A stretch of 64,000 nucleotides of DNA, taken from positions 50,720 to 114,719 of the forward strand of contig NZ_LSLK01000038.1 in the NCBI RefSeq assembly GCF_002257705.1, in the 5' to 3' direction. The position numbers were made by a program, and so were the translations under genes. Under the pieces are notes generated by a model. The model ran no database searches and had not been told where the DNA came from. It saw only the letters and a list, made by a program, of their open reading frames with translations. Each line of letters starts with the position of its first letter. Positions within the stretch are counted from its first letter, which is position 1. Positions 45,121 through 52,778 of this stretch are shown here, one piece after another. This DNA is from Sporomusa silvacetica DSM 10669. Lineage in GTDB: Bacteria; Bacillota; Negativicutes; Sporomusales; Sporomusaceae.

Positions 45121-46115
45121 GTATATTGTGGTTTGTTTTATTGACAGTTCTCTTTATTGGCTTCTTTTTTCTTGAGGGATTTGACTATGGTGTAGGAATT
45201 TTGCTTCCCTTCCTGGGGAAAAATGACACTGAACGACGGGTGGTTATCAATACCATTGGTCCGGTATGGGATGGCAATGAAGTCTGGATGATTACCGCCG
45301 GTGGTGCGATGTTTGCGGCTTTCCCGCATTTATATGCTACTTTGTTCAGCGGTTTTTATCTGGCATTGTTTTTGATGCTGATGGCGCTGATTGTTCGCGG
45401 CGTAGCCTTTGAATTTCGGAGTAAAGATGAAAATCCAGCTTGGCGCAGCACCTGGGATTGGCTGATCTTTGTTGGCAGTGCTATCCCGGCAGTGCTCTGG
45501 GGTGTGGCTGTGACCAACTTAATTCAAGGGGTGCCCATTAATGCTAAGATGCAGTATGTTGGAACCTTCTTTGATTTACTTAGTCCGTATACACTCGTTG
45601 GGGGCATTGCCTTCTTGCTGGTGTTTACTTTCCACGGGGCGCTGTATCTGACGCTTAAGACCGAAGGGGAACTCATGGAGCGTGCCCGTAGTGCTGCGGT
45701 AAAAGTGGGAGTTTTGACGGCAGTATCTTGCCTGGTGCTTGTTGGACTGACCTATACACATACCGATTTATTTGCTAATACTGGCGCGGGGATTGCTCTT
45801 TTGGGAGCCGTTGCCTTGTTTGTCGGATCCTATGGCGGTGTATATGGTAGGCGATATGGGCTTGGCTTTATTTTAAGCAGCCTGACGGTGGCGCTTACAA
45901 CCATCGCCTTTTTCTGGGGGTTGTTCCCCCGGCTGATGGTGTCAAGTATCAATCCGGCCTGGAGTCTGACGATTACTAATGCCGCTTCTTCGCCCTATAC
46001 CTTGTCGATTATGACAATGGCAGCGCTGGCACTTGTGCCGCTAGTATTGGTGTATCAGGGCTGGGTCTATTGGATATTCCGTAAACGGGTCAATGCCAAG
46101 AATTTGGAATATTAA
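45111..46115 (+). CDS. cydB: Cytochrome bd oxidase subunit II
   Basis: 334 residues and about eight membrane helices. Family motifs GFDYGVGILLPFLG and WDGNEVWMITAGGAMFAAFP are at the N-terminus. It overlaps the cydA end by 10 bp, showing translational coupling. No cydCD exporter genes follow; instead the six-gene HEAT/WD40-Ycf46 block begins 29 bp later with no terminator between. Confidence 0.97.
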   Translation: MELSILWFVLLTVLFIGFFFLEGFDYGVGILLPFLGKNDTERRVVINTIGPVWDGNEVWMITAGGAMFAAFPHLYATLFSGFYLALFLMLMALIVRGVAFEFRSKDENPAWRSTWDWLIFVGSAIPAVLWGVAVTNLIQGVPINAKMQYVGTFFDLLSPYTLVGGIAFLLVFTFHGALYLTLKTEGELMERARSAAVKVGVLTAVSCLVLVGLTYTHTDLFANTGAGIALLGAVALFVGSYGGVYGRRYGLGFILSSLTVALTTIAFFWGLFPRLMVSSINPAWSLTITNAASSPYTLSIMTMAALALVPLVLVYQGWVYWIFRKRVNAKNLEY

Positions 46116-46144
46116 AGGGTTTAGTGTAAACAGGTGGTGAAAAT

Positions 46145-48250
46145 ATGGGGCTTGGTGATGAGGATAAAGACTTCTTGCGGCAGCTGGACTGGATTTATCC
46201 AGCTGACTATATGGCTAAAGTACGGCAGTTGAGCGAGGCTTTAATAAAAGAGCAGCTGGCTATCGGTGAGCGCCAGAATATCCGTGAAATAGTTGGGACC
46301 ATCATGGCCAGGCTCCAGCTTGAAGCTGAGGGTACTATTGAGAATGAGGCTGATGCTGACGCTGCGGCAGCACAAGTGGCGGCCGAGGAAGCGGTGCGGC
46401 AAAAGGTGCTGGCAGCACTACGTGCCGGTCAGCCAGATATTCCGGCTGGGATGGGACCTGAGGCTATAGTACCGCTTGTAGGCTTTCTTGATAGCGAGGA
46501 ACCAGTTGTTGTGGACAATGCGCGGCAGGCTTTACGCTGCTTAACCGATGGCGGGGCTATTGATGCGCTATGCCAGCTATGGGCAAATACTCGCCGCCCG
46601 GAACTTGAACACATTCTGGTTGCGTCCGGTTACCTGGCCTCCCAGCCGCTAGGGCTGAGGCTGTTGACTGTGCTTAAAACCGGGGCAGATCGGGTGATGC
46701 TGAATGAGGGACCGGCGCTTATTCCAGAGCTCTTGCAGGTGGTGGATGACGCTGATCGGAGTATTGCCGGGCGCGCCCGGCGCTTGCTGTTGACCTTGAC
46801 TAACAGGCAGGCGATTGATGCACTATGTGAAACCGTACTCGCCACAGGTGAGGAACAACTTACGAATTGGGCTGTCATTGCCCGATATTCGCCTACGATT
46901 GACAGTAAAGCAGCGCTGTATTATTGCATTACTGGGCAGTGGGATAAGTATTTTGCATTAGATTGGCAGGAAACAAGACCGTTACTAAAAAAAGGCTACA
47001 GTCAGGCAGTGCCAGAACAAAGACAGCAATTTTTAACTGCGGCTCGCCAAAGCGGTCACAGCTTACTGCTAGTAGGTTTACTATTGGAAGGTGGCCAGCA
47101 GGAGGAATATGAGGAAATTACGGACGAGGACTGGGCCGCAATGTTGGATATGCTTACAAGCCAGGAACGGTGGTCAGAGTTATACCGGTTAGCTTTATGT
47201 GCGCCGGCCAACTGGGCAGCTGAGTTTGTATTGGCACTGGGCAATACGACCTGGAACCCAAAATCCTGGGAATATACCGACTGGGAGAGCAGCTTAGCAT
47301 GCTGCCCGCAAACAGGCCGAAATATGTTTGTGCCAGACGGGCGGCTGTTGGCTGTCCTGGAGGCAAACCAAGCGGAGGTCAATGTGGAATGTGCTGCTTT
47401 TCATCCTAACGGACGGATTGTGGCCGGTGGCTGCGCTGATGGCCGGGTGCGGTTATGGCAGATAACCAGTGGCAAATTGTGGCGGACAGTTAACCTTCAT
47501 GATGAGGGCATCACAGCTGTAGCCTTTACTCCGGATGGACGGTATTTGGTGACAGCCGGGAGGGATGCTCTGGTTCATATTTGGCAGCTGCCTGCTGTTA
47601 AATGGGTTGACAGTATTAAGGGCCAGCCAGGGTTTGTGATGGCGCTGGCAGCAGGCCAGGGTGGTGAAATGCTGGCGTTAGCTTGCCCGGGGGGAGTATT
47701 ACCGGCAAGGGCTTGGTGGTGGGATGGCTCTTACATGACCACTAAGGCGCAGTATCCAGGCAGTTTGTTTTCTGCAGCCTCGGTTGCGCTGGAAAAACGT
47801 GCTGTGGCTGGCGGCGGACGGGATGGTCGGATTCGCATCTATACGTTAGCGGGCGGATCAGGTGGAAATAAGCTATGGGCCGCCCATACCGGACCGGTTC
47901 AAGGCCTGCTGTATAGCGGTGATGGCCGGCTGCTGGTCAGTAACGGGATGGACGGAACAATAAAGGTGTGGCAAACAGACAATGGCAAGCAATTATGGAG
48001 TATCAAAGAGCAAGGTAAGCTATTAGCAGTTAGCCAAAGTGGCGCGTTCATAATTCTGAAATCGGCGCAAGGTACGGTGACAATAAGGCAATTGCGGATG
48101 AAGAAACCATTGGCATTGGCTACACATGGCGACTGGCATTATATGGCGGCCATGCTAACTTCGCCCGAGCTTGAAACGCCAGCCAGGCAGGCCAGTTCTT
48201 TTTTACACAGCCTGCTTACGGCTAAATTCCGCTATGATATCATGTTATAA
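46145..48250 (+). CDS. HEAT-repeat / WD40-repeat scaffold protein
   Basis: 701 residues. The N-terminal 300 residues are helical with HEAT/armadillo-like repeats (IVPLVGFLDSEEPVVVDNARQALRCL, ALIPELLQVVDDADRSIAGRARRLLLTL). From about residue 410 to 670 there are WD40-type blades (AAFHPNGRIVAGGCADGRVRLWQ, VAFTPDGRYLVTAGRDALVHIWQ, LLYSGDGRLLVSNGMDGTIKVWQ). No catalytic motif or signal peptide, so it is a cytoplasmic interaction scaffold. GGTGG precedes the ATG. It opens the block that includes the Hsp70-like, Ycf35-like and Ycf46-like genes and is probably a subunit of the same assembly (inference). Confidence 0.85.
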   Translation: MGLGDEDKDFLRQLDWIYPADYMAKVRQLSEALIKEQLAIGERQNIREIVGTIMARLQLEAEGTIENEADADAAAAQVAAEEAVRQKVLAALRAGQPDIPAGMGPEAIVPLVGFLDSEEPVVVDNARQALRCLTDGGAIDALCQLWANTRRPELEHILVASGYLASQPLGLRLLTVLKTGADRVMLNEGPALIPELLQVVDDADRSIAGRARRLLLTLTNRQAIDALCETVLATGEEQLTNWAVIARYSPTIDSKAALYYCITGQWDKYFALDWQETRPLLKKGYSQAVPEQRQQFLTAARQSGHSLLLVGLLLEGGQQEEYEEITDEDWAAMLDMLTSQERWSELYRLALCAPANWAAEFVLALGNTTWNPKSWEYTDWESSLACCPQTGRNMFVPDGRLLAVLEANQAEVNVECAAFHPNGRIVAGGCADGRVRLWQITSGKLWRTVNLHDEGITAVAFTPDGRYLVTAGRDALVHIWQLPAVKWVDSIKGQPGFVMALAAGQGGEMLALACPGGVLPARAWWWDGSYMTTKAQYPGSLFSAASVALEKRAVAGGGRDGRIRIYTLAGGSGGNKLWAAHTGPVQGLLYSGDGRLLVSNGMDGTIKVWQTDNGKQLWSIKEQGKLLAVSQSGAFIILKSAQGTVTIRQLRMKKPLALATHGDWHYMAAMLTSPELETPARQASSFLHSLLTAKFRYDIML

Positions 48251-48267
48251 GCTATGAGGTGGTGGCA

Positions 48268-49554
48268 ATGGCCGGACAGTTGGCTATAGATTTTGGTAAT
48301 AGCTATACGGTAGCTGCATATTGGCGGCAAGCGTCCCGACAGGCAGAGACACTTTATGTCCCTGGCATAATGCGGCCTATGCCGGGAAGTACTAAGGGTG
48401 TGTATGCCGCCCCGTCACGTATTGCCTATGGCACTGTCGCTGAAGACTGTTTGGTTGGGCAAGAGGTTATTGAAAGCGGTCAGACAGAAGGTGTATTTCA
48501 GGATCTACGGTTTGCTGTTGTCACAGGTAAACTAGTATACAGTTTGGTAGGCTGTCGGTGGTTGAGCAATCAGGATATGGCCAAAGACTATGTAGCTGCT
48601 ATTATCAGTCGGGCCGGACAAACGCTTGGTTTAAGCGGCGAGGCCGTACTTGCCTTTACGGTACCGCTGGCGGCCTGTAATTCGGCGCCAGCGTGGCGGC
48701 GATACCAGCGTTGGCTTACAGGGGCGGTCAGGCAGGCTGGTTTTAACCGTCTGGAGCTTGTTGAAGAGCCGTGGGCTGCTGCCTGGGGGGCCGGTATGAA
48801 GGTAAAGCCGGGAGACAAATATATTGTTGTCAGGTTAAGTGCTGAATTTATGGAAGCAGCTATGGTATTGGCCGCGAGCCAAAGCGGGGATGGCAGTAAT
48901 GAGCGCCATATCCGGGTATTAAGCTATAGCTCTGGCTGGCTAGCTAATGAGGAAGAATTGGGTTTTCAGCCACCGCAAGAATTGGCTGCCCTGATCCGAC
49001 AGGTACTGCGGCAGGCGGGGCCGCTCGGGTATACGGCCACTAGTCTTGCCGGGATAGTAGTAACTGGCAGTGCTGTAAAAACCGATATGCTGGCTGTGGT
49101 GTATGAGCTGTTTGCCGGCATTCCCATCTATGATAAGCAGCCGTTGGCGGCAACTGCTTGCGGTGCTGCGGTGCTAACTGCCGGTGTGGATGGCAGCGGT
49201 TATCTGCGACATAGTTATGGCTTACGTTATTTGACGGCAGATGGCTATCAATACCGCGAAGTGGTGCCGCAGGGGCTGTTTTATCCGAGTGACGGATTTG
49301 TGGCTGAGTTTACGATCAAAGCCAGCTATGATGGACAGCAAGAATTCGCATTATTGATATACCGTATGGAAGAACAGTGTATGAATGAAGACAGCCCGCT
49401 GTTACTCAGGACCAGAAAATCGGCCAGTAAGGGGCAAGCTGTCATTACTGTAAGGGGCAGCCTTGATGGGGCAGGTCAATTGGTTGTAACAGCTTATGAG
49501 CTGGTGAGTGGGGATGTTATCGTTGAACATATTGCAGCAGCTAAGCTTGTGTAG
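48268..49554 (+). CDS. Hsp70/actin-fold ATPase-like protein with degenerate phosphate-2 motif
   Basis: 428 residues. The first strand pair LAIDFGNSYTVAAYW matches phosphate-1 of the Hsp70/actin superfamily; LVEEPWAAAWGAG matches the connect-1/DnaK EPxAAA block; GIVVTGSAVKTDML matches the adenosine motif. Where DnaK has DLGGGTFD, this protein reads VVRLSAEFMEAAM, so the usual catalytic loop is missing. A C-terminal beta region (about 330-425) may correspond to a substrate-binding domain (EFTIKASYDGQQEFALLIY). ATG 48268 has GAGGTGG upstream. It lies 17 bp after the WD40 gene and 17 bp before DUF1257. Confidence 0.8.
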   Translation: MAGQLAIDFGNSYTVAAYWRQASRQAETLYVPGIMRPMPGSTKGVYAAPSRIAYGTVAEDCLVGQEVIESGQTEGVFQDLRFAVVTGKLVYSLVGCRWLSNQDMAKDYVAAIISRAGQTLGLSGEAVLAFTVPLAACNSAPAWRRYQRWLTGAVRQAGFNRLELVEEPWAAAWGAGMKVKPGDKYIVVRLSAEFMEAAMVLAASQSGDGSNERHIRVLSYSSGWLANEEELGFQPPQELAALIRQVLRQAGPLGYTATSLAGIVVTGSAVKTDMLAVVYELFAGIPIYDKQPLAATACGAAVLTAGVDGSGYLRHSYGLRYLTADGYQYREVVPQGLFYPSDGFVAEFTIKASYDGQQEFALLIYRMEEQCMNEDSPLLLRTRKSASKGQAVITVRGSLDGAGQLVVTAYELVSGDVIVEHIAAAKLV

Positions 49555-49571
49555 TGAAGGGAGGAATAAGG

Positions 49572-49952
49572 ATGTCGCATTTTACTCAGGTGACAACCAA
49601 AATTACGAATAAAGAGATGCTGATAGCTTGCTTGAAAGAGTTAGGTTATGATGTGGAGGAGAAAACGGGTATAAAAGGCTATCGCGGCCAGGAGACACCA
49701 GTCGATATTGCTGTGCGGATGAAGCAGGGTTATGATATTGGCTTTGTGCTGGGAACTGACGGCACCTATAGCTTTGTAGCCGATTGGTTTGGGGTGCAGG
49801 GTGTTAATGAACAGCAGTTCACTACCAAGGTGCAACAACAGTACGCCTTAACCACTGTTATGGATAAGATTAGCTGTCAGGGCTTTAATGTGGTGGAACA
49901 ACAGCAGGAGGCCAACGGTGAAATCAGATTAGTAGTACGCAGATGGGTATAG
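49572..49952 (+). CDS. DUF1257 (Ycf35-like) protein
   Basis: 126 residues. MSHFTQVTTKITNKEMLIACL, the YDIGFVLGTDG stretch, VADWFGV and the terminal RLVVRRWV match the DUF1257/Ycf35 pattern, known from cyanobacteria and red-algal plastids as well as other bacteria; its function is unknown. ATG 49572 is set by GGAGGAA; a GTG at 49554 overlaps the previous stop. It is followed 12 bp later by a Ycf46-like ATPase, and by DUF2997, the same partners often seen together elsewhere (recollection, not checked). Confidence 0.88.
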   Translation: MSHFTQVTTKITNKEMLIACLKELGYDVEEKTGIKGYRGQETPVDIAVRMKQGYDIGFVLGTDGTYSFVADWFGVQGVNEQQFTTKVQQQYALTTVMDKISCQGFNVVEQQQEANGEIRLVVRRWV

Positions 49953-49964
49953 GGAGGTAAGCGT

Positions 49965-51512
49965 ATGGACAACTTTGCTGAGCAATTTGATACTTACATT
50001 AGAGCGCGGGTTACACTAATTGTTATCGTAACCCCGGAAGAAGAACGAGCTATTGAGCACGTTAAAGCTGTTTGTGAGCAAAAAAACCGTACCTGTCTGT
50101 CCTGGGATGTGGCTGATGGCTTCGTGGTGCTAACAGGCAAGACGGCGCTTGATCTAAAGTGCCGGGACCCGCTGGTAGCGCTGGATCTAATAGAAAAGAC
50201 CGGTATGGATAATAACGGGGATATTTTTGTCTGCAAGGATTTTCACGACTTTTGGTCTAATCCGCCGGTCAGGCGTAAGCTGAGAAGTGTTGTACAACGC
50301 CTGACGCAGACAAGAACCTCAATTGTTATTACCACCCCTACTGGGCAGATTCCGGATGAATTGCAGGATGAAGCCGTGGTTATCCACCTCCGGCGCCCTA
50401 ACGGCGAGGAGTTGGACGGTGTGCTAGAGGGTCTGCTAAAAGGGGCTAATGTTAAAATGAATTTAACGGAAACCGGTCGGGAAAAGGTGGTTCAAGCAGC
50501 CATGGGGATGACAGCTGGTCAGGCTCGCCGGGTATTCTCCAAGGCCATTGTTACCTGCGGCTGTTTAGATGACCGCAGCATTACCATGATTACCGAGGAA
50601 AAAGCCCAGTTAGTGCGTCAGAGTGAAGCACTCGAATTCTTGAGCACTACCGAAACTTCGGAAAGTGTCGGTGGTCTGGGAGTTTTGAAAGACTGGTTGG
50701 GTTTGCGGGAACAAGCCTTTACTAAAGATGCTCGCGACTATGGTTTGCCTGCACCTAAAGGCATTGCTATGGTAGGTATTCCTGGTACAGGCAAGAGTTT
50801 AACTGCCAAAATGATTAGTGGTTTGTGGCAGCTGCCGCTCCTGCGGCTAGATGTGGGCGCTTTGTTTGGCTCCTATGTTGGCGAGTCTGAAGACCGCTGC
50901 CGCCGGGCACTGCATATTGCCGAGACCATTGCTCCTTGCATTTTGTGGGTGGACGAAATTGAAAAGGCCTTTGCTTTTGGTGCCGGCGATGGCGGTACCA
51001 GCCAACGGGTTTTTGCCACCTTGCTGACCTGGATGCAGGATAAAAAAGCACCTTGCTTTGTTGTCGCTACTGCCAATAATATTGCTGCACTGCCGCCAGA
51101 ACTTATGCGCAAAGGCCGCTTTGATGAAATATTCTTCTTAGACTTGCCGCATATGTCCGAACGGCGCGAGATTTTTGCCACCCATCTTAAACGCCGCAAC
51201 CGCAGTCCGCGTGATTTTGATCTCAAACGGCTGGTGAAGGAATCGGACGGCTATGTTGGCGCAGAAATTGAACAGGCTATTATCGACGCCATGTACCTAG
51301 CCTTCAGCGATCATATGCGCGAGATTACTACCGAAGATATTGTGATATCCTTAAAACGCCAGGTGCCACTGTCGGTCTCCCAACGGGAAAATATTCAGTA
51401 CCTCAGGCAGTGGCTTCAGGAAGGACGCGCCCAGTCTGCCTCCTATCCGGGTGAGGTTGCCGGAGAAACAGGTTCTGGGCAGGTGCTGCTAGAGATTGAG
51501 GACCAAGACTAA
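49965..51512 (+). CDS. Ycf46-like AAA+ ATPase
   Basis: 515 residues. The N-terminal domain (about 1-230) begins FDTYIRARVTLIVIVTPEEERAIEHV, the usual start of Ycf46-type ATPases. The AAA+ module has Walker A GIPGTGKS (about 271), Walker B ILWVDEIEKAF (about 326), sensor 1 VATANN and the arginine-finger region MRKGRFDEIFF. It is classed near the FtsH/Cdc48-type AAA fold but has no protease domain or membrane helix, so it would be a cytoplasmic remodelling or unfolding ATPase. AGGGAGG precedes the ATG. Substrate unknown; the neighbouring proteins are the obvious candidates for partners. Confidence 0.9.
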   Translation: MDNFAEQFDTYIRARVTLIVIVTPEEERAIEHVKAVCEQKNRTCLSWDVADGFVVLTGKTALDLKCRDPLVALDLIEKTGMDNNGDIFVCKDFHDFWSNPPVRRKLRSVVQRLTQTRTSIVITTPTGQIPDELQDEAVVIHLRRPNGEELDGVLEGLLKGANVKMNLTETGREKVVQAAMGMTAGQARRVFSKAIVTCGCLDDRSITMITEEKAQLVRQSEALEFLSTTETSESVGGLGVLKDWLGLREQAFTKDARDYGLPAPKGIAMVGIPGTGKSLTAKMISGLWQLPLLRLDVGALFGSYVGESEDRCRRALHIAETIAPCILWVDEIEKAFAFGAGDGGTSQRVFATLLTWMQDKKAPCFVVATANNIAALPPELMRKGRFDEIFFLDLPHMSERREIFATHLKRRNRSPRDFDLKRLVKESDGYVGAEIEQAIIDAMYLAFSDHMREITTEDIVISLKRQVPLSVSQRENIQYLRQWLQEGRAQSASYPGEVAGETGSGQVLLEIEDQD

Positions 51513-51531
51513 GGTGAAAGGACGGTAAGCC

Positions 51532-51732
51532 ATGGATAAAGAAGAATTGGAAATCACCATTGACGCCAGTGGGCAGGTTAGTATCAAGGTGGCTGGAGCC
51601 AAAGGCGGCAAATGTCTGGATATCACCAAACCCATAGAAGAAGCGCTCGGGGAAGTCAAGGTGCGGCAGATGTCTCCTGAATATTATGAGCAGCCGGCTG
51701 ATGCTGCCAAGGTGCGGGATAACCAGCGATGA
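51532..51732 (+). CDS. DUF2997 small protein
   Basis: 66 residues. The form ELEITIDASGQVSIKVAGAKGGKCLDITKPIEEALGEV and the ending SPEYYEQP match DUF2997, a small alpha/beta protein often encoded near DUF1257 genes. It holds one conserved cysteine in the GGKCLDIT turn. Function unknown. It overlaps the next gene by 4 bp (ATGA), so the two are translationally coupled. Confidence 0.88.
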   Translation: MDKEELEITIDASGQVSIKVAGAKGGKCLDITKPIEEALGEVKVRQMSPEYYEQPADAAKVRDNQR

Positions 51733-52319
51733 AAGCGCAAGCAAGCTCTAAAGGCGGCCTGATTAATATGGCCGCCTTTTTGCCTGCCTCGCGCTGTAAT
51801 GGTCCTGGCCGGCGGGCTGTTCTCTGGGTGCAGGGCTGCTCCCGCAATTGCCCTGGTTGCTTTAACCAGGACATGCAGGTTTTTCGGGAAAATCAGGTGA
51901 TTGCGGTTCTGGAATTGGTAGAGCGCATTCTGGCGAGCGAAGATATTGAGGGTGTTACTTTCTCCGGTGGTGAGCCGTTTGCTCAGGCACAGGCTTTGGC
52001 AGAACTAGCAGAGCAACTGACGGCCAAGGGCCTGAATATCGTGATTTTTACGGGTTATACAGTTGCTGAACTTACAGCAGCAACTGACCCGGCCTGGCAG
52101 CGATTGCTGGCAGCGGCCGATTTGCTGATTGCCGGACCCTATAAGCAGGAATTGCCTGCGCAAGACTATCTCATAGGTTCTGCCAATCAGCAACTGGTAT
52201 TTCTTACTGAAAAACTGAAGCAGCACCCGGATGTTGTTACTAGTCAGGGGCAAACCTTGGAGGTTATTGTTGATGCTGCAGGCAATGTAACAATAACAGG
52301 GCTCACCGGAAAACTGTAG
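51729..52319 (+). CDS. Small radical-SAM protein (NrdG/activase-like, 4Fe-4S)
   Basis: 196 residues. QGCSRNCPGC supplies the CxxxCxxC cluster motif, and TFSGGEPFAQ is the SAM-binding GGE motif. It has the compact fold of glycyl-radical-enzyme activases such as NrdG, but no ribonucleotide reductase or other glycyl radical enzyme is encoded nearby. The ATG at 51729 overlaps the DUF2997 stop; internal starts near 51768 are possible, as relatives begin close to that point. It ends the operon, with a terminator 57 bp downstream. Its target may be a component of this gene block (inference). Confidence 0.88.
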   Translation: MKAQASSKGGLINMAAFLPASRCNGPGRRAVLWVQGCSRNCPGCFNQDMQVFRENQVIAVLELVERILASEDIEGVTFSGGEPFAQAQALAELAEQLTAKGLNIVIFTGYTVAELTAATDPAWQRLLAAADLLIAGPYKQELPAQDYLIGSANQQLVFLTEKLKQHPDVVTSQGQTLEVIVDAAGNVTITGLTGKL

Positions 52320-52375
52320 CAATGGAAGTGTATGATTAGCCGGGGAGAAGCGTATCATTGGTGATGGCGAAGAAT

Positions 52376-52418
52376 GTCCTCAACCCTTGCGTAATGAAGG
52401 GGGTGGGGACGTTTTTTA
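52376..52418 (+). terminator. Terminator of the cyd-Ycf46 operon
   Basis: An imperfect stem GTCCTCAACCC...GGGGGTGGGGAC with loop TTGCGTAATGAA and a six-T tail at 52412-52417. The rest of the 52320-52660 gap is AT-rich with no gene. Confidence 0.75.
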
Positions 52419-52659
52419 TTTGGTGCAAGGGAGGGACTGACGGTTATCTTTGCATTGCAGATTTTAGTAATCACTTGGACAGTTTTTTTCATTCTAATGT
52501 TAAAGTGATAGAACTATCTTAACTCAAACAATGGAAATGAATTATAGAATGTGTTAATATATAATAAAGGTATTTCCATTTATTTACATTTAAGTAATGT
52601 AATAATCTATTTCTAATGGGTAAGAGTAAGCCCTAAAAAGTTTTATCTTGGATATGAGT

Positions 52660-52755
52660 CAAGACTCTCGCCTCTATAGGCGGCGTTAATTCAGGTGGAG
52701 TAGCTCTCCACCTGAATCCCCAATGTTTCAGCTATGCTGAAACGAGTTCACTCTA
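52660..52755 (+). ncRNA. Three-hairpin element resembling an IS200/IS605 right end or its guide-RNA scaffold
   Basis: Consecutive stem-loops: CGCC/GGCG (52669-52682), a perfect 12-bp ATTCAGGTGGAG/CTCCACCTGAAT (52689-52717), a perfect 8-bp GTTTCAGC/GCTGAAAC (52725-52743), then GAGTTCACTC. The arrangement and the TTCAC near the end resemble the 3' ends of IS605/TnpB elements, where the omega-RNA lies. No tnpA or tnpB is present. It ends 24 bp before the next start codon, so it may instead be that gene's leader. Confidence 0.45.
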
Positions 52756-52778
52756 CATTTTAGGAGAGGTGTGATACC

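Noticed and set aside
46145..52319. Block considered as an anti-phage defence island
   Set aside because: WD40, AAA+ and Hsp70-like proteins occur in defence systems, but there is no nuclease, toxin or nucleotide cyclase, and DUF1257/DUF2997/Ycf46 are known housekeeping-type neighbours; fusion to the cyd operon also argues against it.
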